Source of the DNA: a virus
Reading direction: 5' to 3' (one strand)
Virus record (IMG/VR): IMGVR_UViG_3300021959_005513
Location: 1 to 22,908 of that record
DNA length: 22,908 nucleotides
Shown here: positions 21,969 to 22,908 of the stretch, in pieces
How the letters are laid out: every line of letters starts with the position of its first letter
Position numbering within the stretch: the stretch's first letter is position 1
Program-made: the position numbers and the translations under genes
Notes under the pieces: generated by a model
What the model was told of the DNA's origin: nothing
The model's database searches: none
What the model saw: the letters and a program-made list of their open reading frames with translations, nothing else

Positions 21969-22159
21969 TGGCTAATAGTTTAAGTACAATGGATTTTGAA
22001 AACTATGTTGTTAACAAAAAGGCTTGCCCATGTGATGGATGTCCTATGCAACAAAAATGCGAAGATAACTTTACAGAATGTTCAGCTATGAGAAGATGGT
22101 GTGCTAAAGGAGACTATAAAATAGCTGATGTTCAAAGATATATTAGACCTATAAAATAA
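21968..22159 (+). CDS. Small Cys-rich protein
   Basis: A 63-residue protein, start ATG 21968 (MANSLSTMDF) in a TAATG overlap; ATG 21953 would lie inside the previous gene. ACPCDGCPMQQKC followed by CSAMRRWC gives six or more Cys, suitable for a zinc or Fe-S site. It could act as a small metal-binding regulator; no family is recognised. Second gene behind promoter copy B. Confidence 0.65.
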   Translation: MANSLSTMDFENYVVNKKACPCDGCPMQQKCEDNFTECSAMRRWCAKGDYKIADVQRYIRPIK

Positions 22160-22166
22160 AAAAATA

Positions 22167-22249
22167 GTTGATAACTTTACAAGTCACTGAAAATAAAGGA
22201 TTCTTTTTTTACGATTTTGCTTTACTTTTGTGAAAAAATATAGTAGAAT
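22167..22249 (+). promoter_or_regulatory. Promoter cassette, copy C
   Basis: Third copy of the block: GTTGATAACTTTACAAGTCACTG at 22167, then a T-tract. Core TTTACT (22221-22226), 17 nt, TAGAAT (22244-22249). The downstream leader GATAATTAATGAGGAGAAA is the same as after copy A. Confidence 0.8.
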
Positions 22250-22281
22250 GATAATATATGATAATTAATGAGGAGAAATAT

Positions 22282-22440
22282 ATGATGTTTTTAGTAAAAT
22301 TTACCTTTCCTGATGGTACTGATGAATATACGCCTTTTGATGGTCTTGATTGGCTTGATGAATATTGTCGTTTGAGTAAATTGTATGATGAAAAACTAAA
22401 AATTGAATTTGTTGAAGTAAATGAGGAGTTTATAATATGA
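22282..22440 (+). CDS. Hypothetical small protein, early module
   Basis: About 52 residues (MMFLVKFTFPDGTDEY...). I use ATG 22282 (next ATG 22285 also possible) with GAGGAG at 22270-22275; the upstream in-frame ATG 22258 only translates the leader (MIINEEKY). Strand-turn-strand start and an acidic end; no family recognised. Overlaps the next gene (ATGA). Confidence 0.65.
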   Translation: MMFLVKFTFPDGTDEYTPFDGLDWLDEYCRLSKLYDEKLKIEFVEVNEEFII

Positions 22441-22601
22441 AAACTAAAAATGATTTTAAAAACTTAACTGAAGATAGTATGGTTCGTGTTGGGCATGTTT
22501 GGTATGCTGTAAACTATCTTGCTGAATCTTTCTTAATTATCTCTGATGATGATGGTGAAGAATTTGAAATTGAATATGAACATATTGATGATGTACAATA
22601 A
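22437..22601 (+). CDS. Small acidic hypothetical protein (54 aa)
   Basis: ATG 22437 overlaps the previous stop (ATGA) and runs to TAA 22599-22601, giving 54 residues (MKTKNDFKNLTEDSMVRVGH...). The acidic C-terminus (DDDGEEFEIEYEHIDD) is striking. No family recognised. The coupling and the ribosome site before the next gene support it as real. Confidence 0.6.
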   Translation: MKTKNDFKNLTEDSMVRVGHVWYAVNYLAESFLIISDDDGEEFEIEYEHIDDVQ

Positions 22602-22609
22602 GGAGTGAT

Positions 22610-22908
22610 ATGAGTATTGATTATAAATTTAATGAAGATTATAATCTTAGTTTGATGAAAGTGTATATTGATAACACGTACAACTCTCATTATTCTAAAG
22701 GTAAATTCCAAGCGACCGAGTTTATTATTGACTCTGGTCATGGTATGGGTTTCTGTATCGGTAATATTTTAAAATATGCTCAGCGATATGGAAAAAAGAA
22801 TGGTAAGAATGCTGACGATCTAATGAAAGTTATACATTATGGCTTGATAGCATTACACATCGACCAACAAGAAAAGATGCAAAACACTTTGAAAGAACTT
22901 GATAATGA
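22610..22908 (+). CDS. DUF3310-like protein (partial, runs off the window)
   Basis: The frame from ATG 22610 is open to the window end (99 full codons). AAGGAG lies 6 nt before it. YIDNTYNSHYSKGKFQATEFIIDSGHGMGFCIGNILKYAQRYGKK matches the DUF3310 pattern (Y-x-x-HY, E-x-I, G-F-x-x-GN-x-x-KY-x-x-R). Such proteins are frequent in phages, with no established function; some are annotated as nucleotide-kinase-like. Truncated, so the C-terminus cannot be judged. Confidence 0.7.
   Translation, partial: MSIDYKFNEDYNLSLMKVYIDNTYNSHYSKGKFQATEFIIDSGHGMGFCIGNILKYAQRYGKKNGKNADDLMKVIHYGLIALHIDQQEKMQNTLKELDN

Noticed and set aside
1-22908. tRNA genes, CRISPR arrays, insertion sequences
   Set aside because: No cloverleaf-like segments, regularly spaced repeats or transposase-like proteins were found; nearly all bases are within protein genes.

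Overview
The window looks like a piece of a tailed-phage genome, most plausibly a T4-like myovirus from an AT-rich marine lineage (the pelagiphage/cyanophage type). Signs seen in the sequence are about 45 tightly packed genes all on the + strand, joined by ATGA/TAATG or longer overlaps, with almost no intergenic DNA and no RNA genes. Host-metabolism genes typical of marine myoviruses are present (A-type Fe-S carrier, MazG-like pyrophosphohydrolase, glutaredoxin, phage-type P-loop kinase). There is also a tail-assembly chaperone, sigma70/T4-early-like promoters (TTTACT, 17 nt, TACAAT) and T4-late-like TATAAATA boxes. The host cannot be read from the sequence; marine alphaproteobacteria or cyanobacteria are inferences.

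Layout. 1-3211: the 3' end of an unknown gene, a glycine-zipper membrane protein, a cupin, a PD-(D/E)XK exonuclease, then after a promoter block a hypothetical protein, a HAD phosphatase, a small protein and an EF-hand membrane protein. 3211-13916: an uninterrupted glycan/small-molecule modification island: a DxD glycosyltransferase, a GDPD-like phosphodiesterase, a HAD-nucleotidyltransferase fusion, a methyltransferase, a sulfotransferase-like protein, two tandem pairs of related glycosyltransferases, another DxD glycosyltransferase, a radical SAM enzyme, a B12-binding radical SAM enzyme, a detached SPASM-like domain and a possible sialyltransferase-like protein. 13913-17894: cupin, Zn metallopeptidase, coiled-coil peptide, glutaredoxin, a TET-associated-type (DNA) glycosyltransferase, an Api92-like protein, a possible pyrimidine-dimer-glycosylase-like protein and a tiny two-helix membrane protein. 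17890-20087: late/virion-type genes behind TATAAATA boxes. 20096-21510: A-type Fe-S carrier, MazG, P-loop kinase. 21516-22908: small unknown genes behind two copies of the promoter block also seen at 1537, probably an early host-takeover module.

How the genes may work together (inference). The island contains enzymes that could activate a sugar or polyol phosphate (nucleotidyltransferase, HAD, GDPD-like), transfer it (six or more glycosyltransferases) and decorate it (methyltransferase, sulfotransferase, radical SAM/B12). The separate TAGT-type enzyme suggests that phage DNA is itself glycosylated. Targets could be phage DNA, virion proteins or host surface glycan; the sequence alone does not decide.

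Points most worth a second look: the radical SAM core and SPASM-like domain separated by an intervening B12 radical SAM gene; a 35-nt direct repeat (1 mismatch) at the two junctions of the Fe-S carrier gene; the three-copy promoter cassette; and a perfect 13-bp inverted repeat right after the start codon of the tiny membrane protein.
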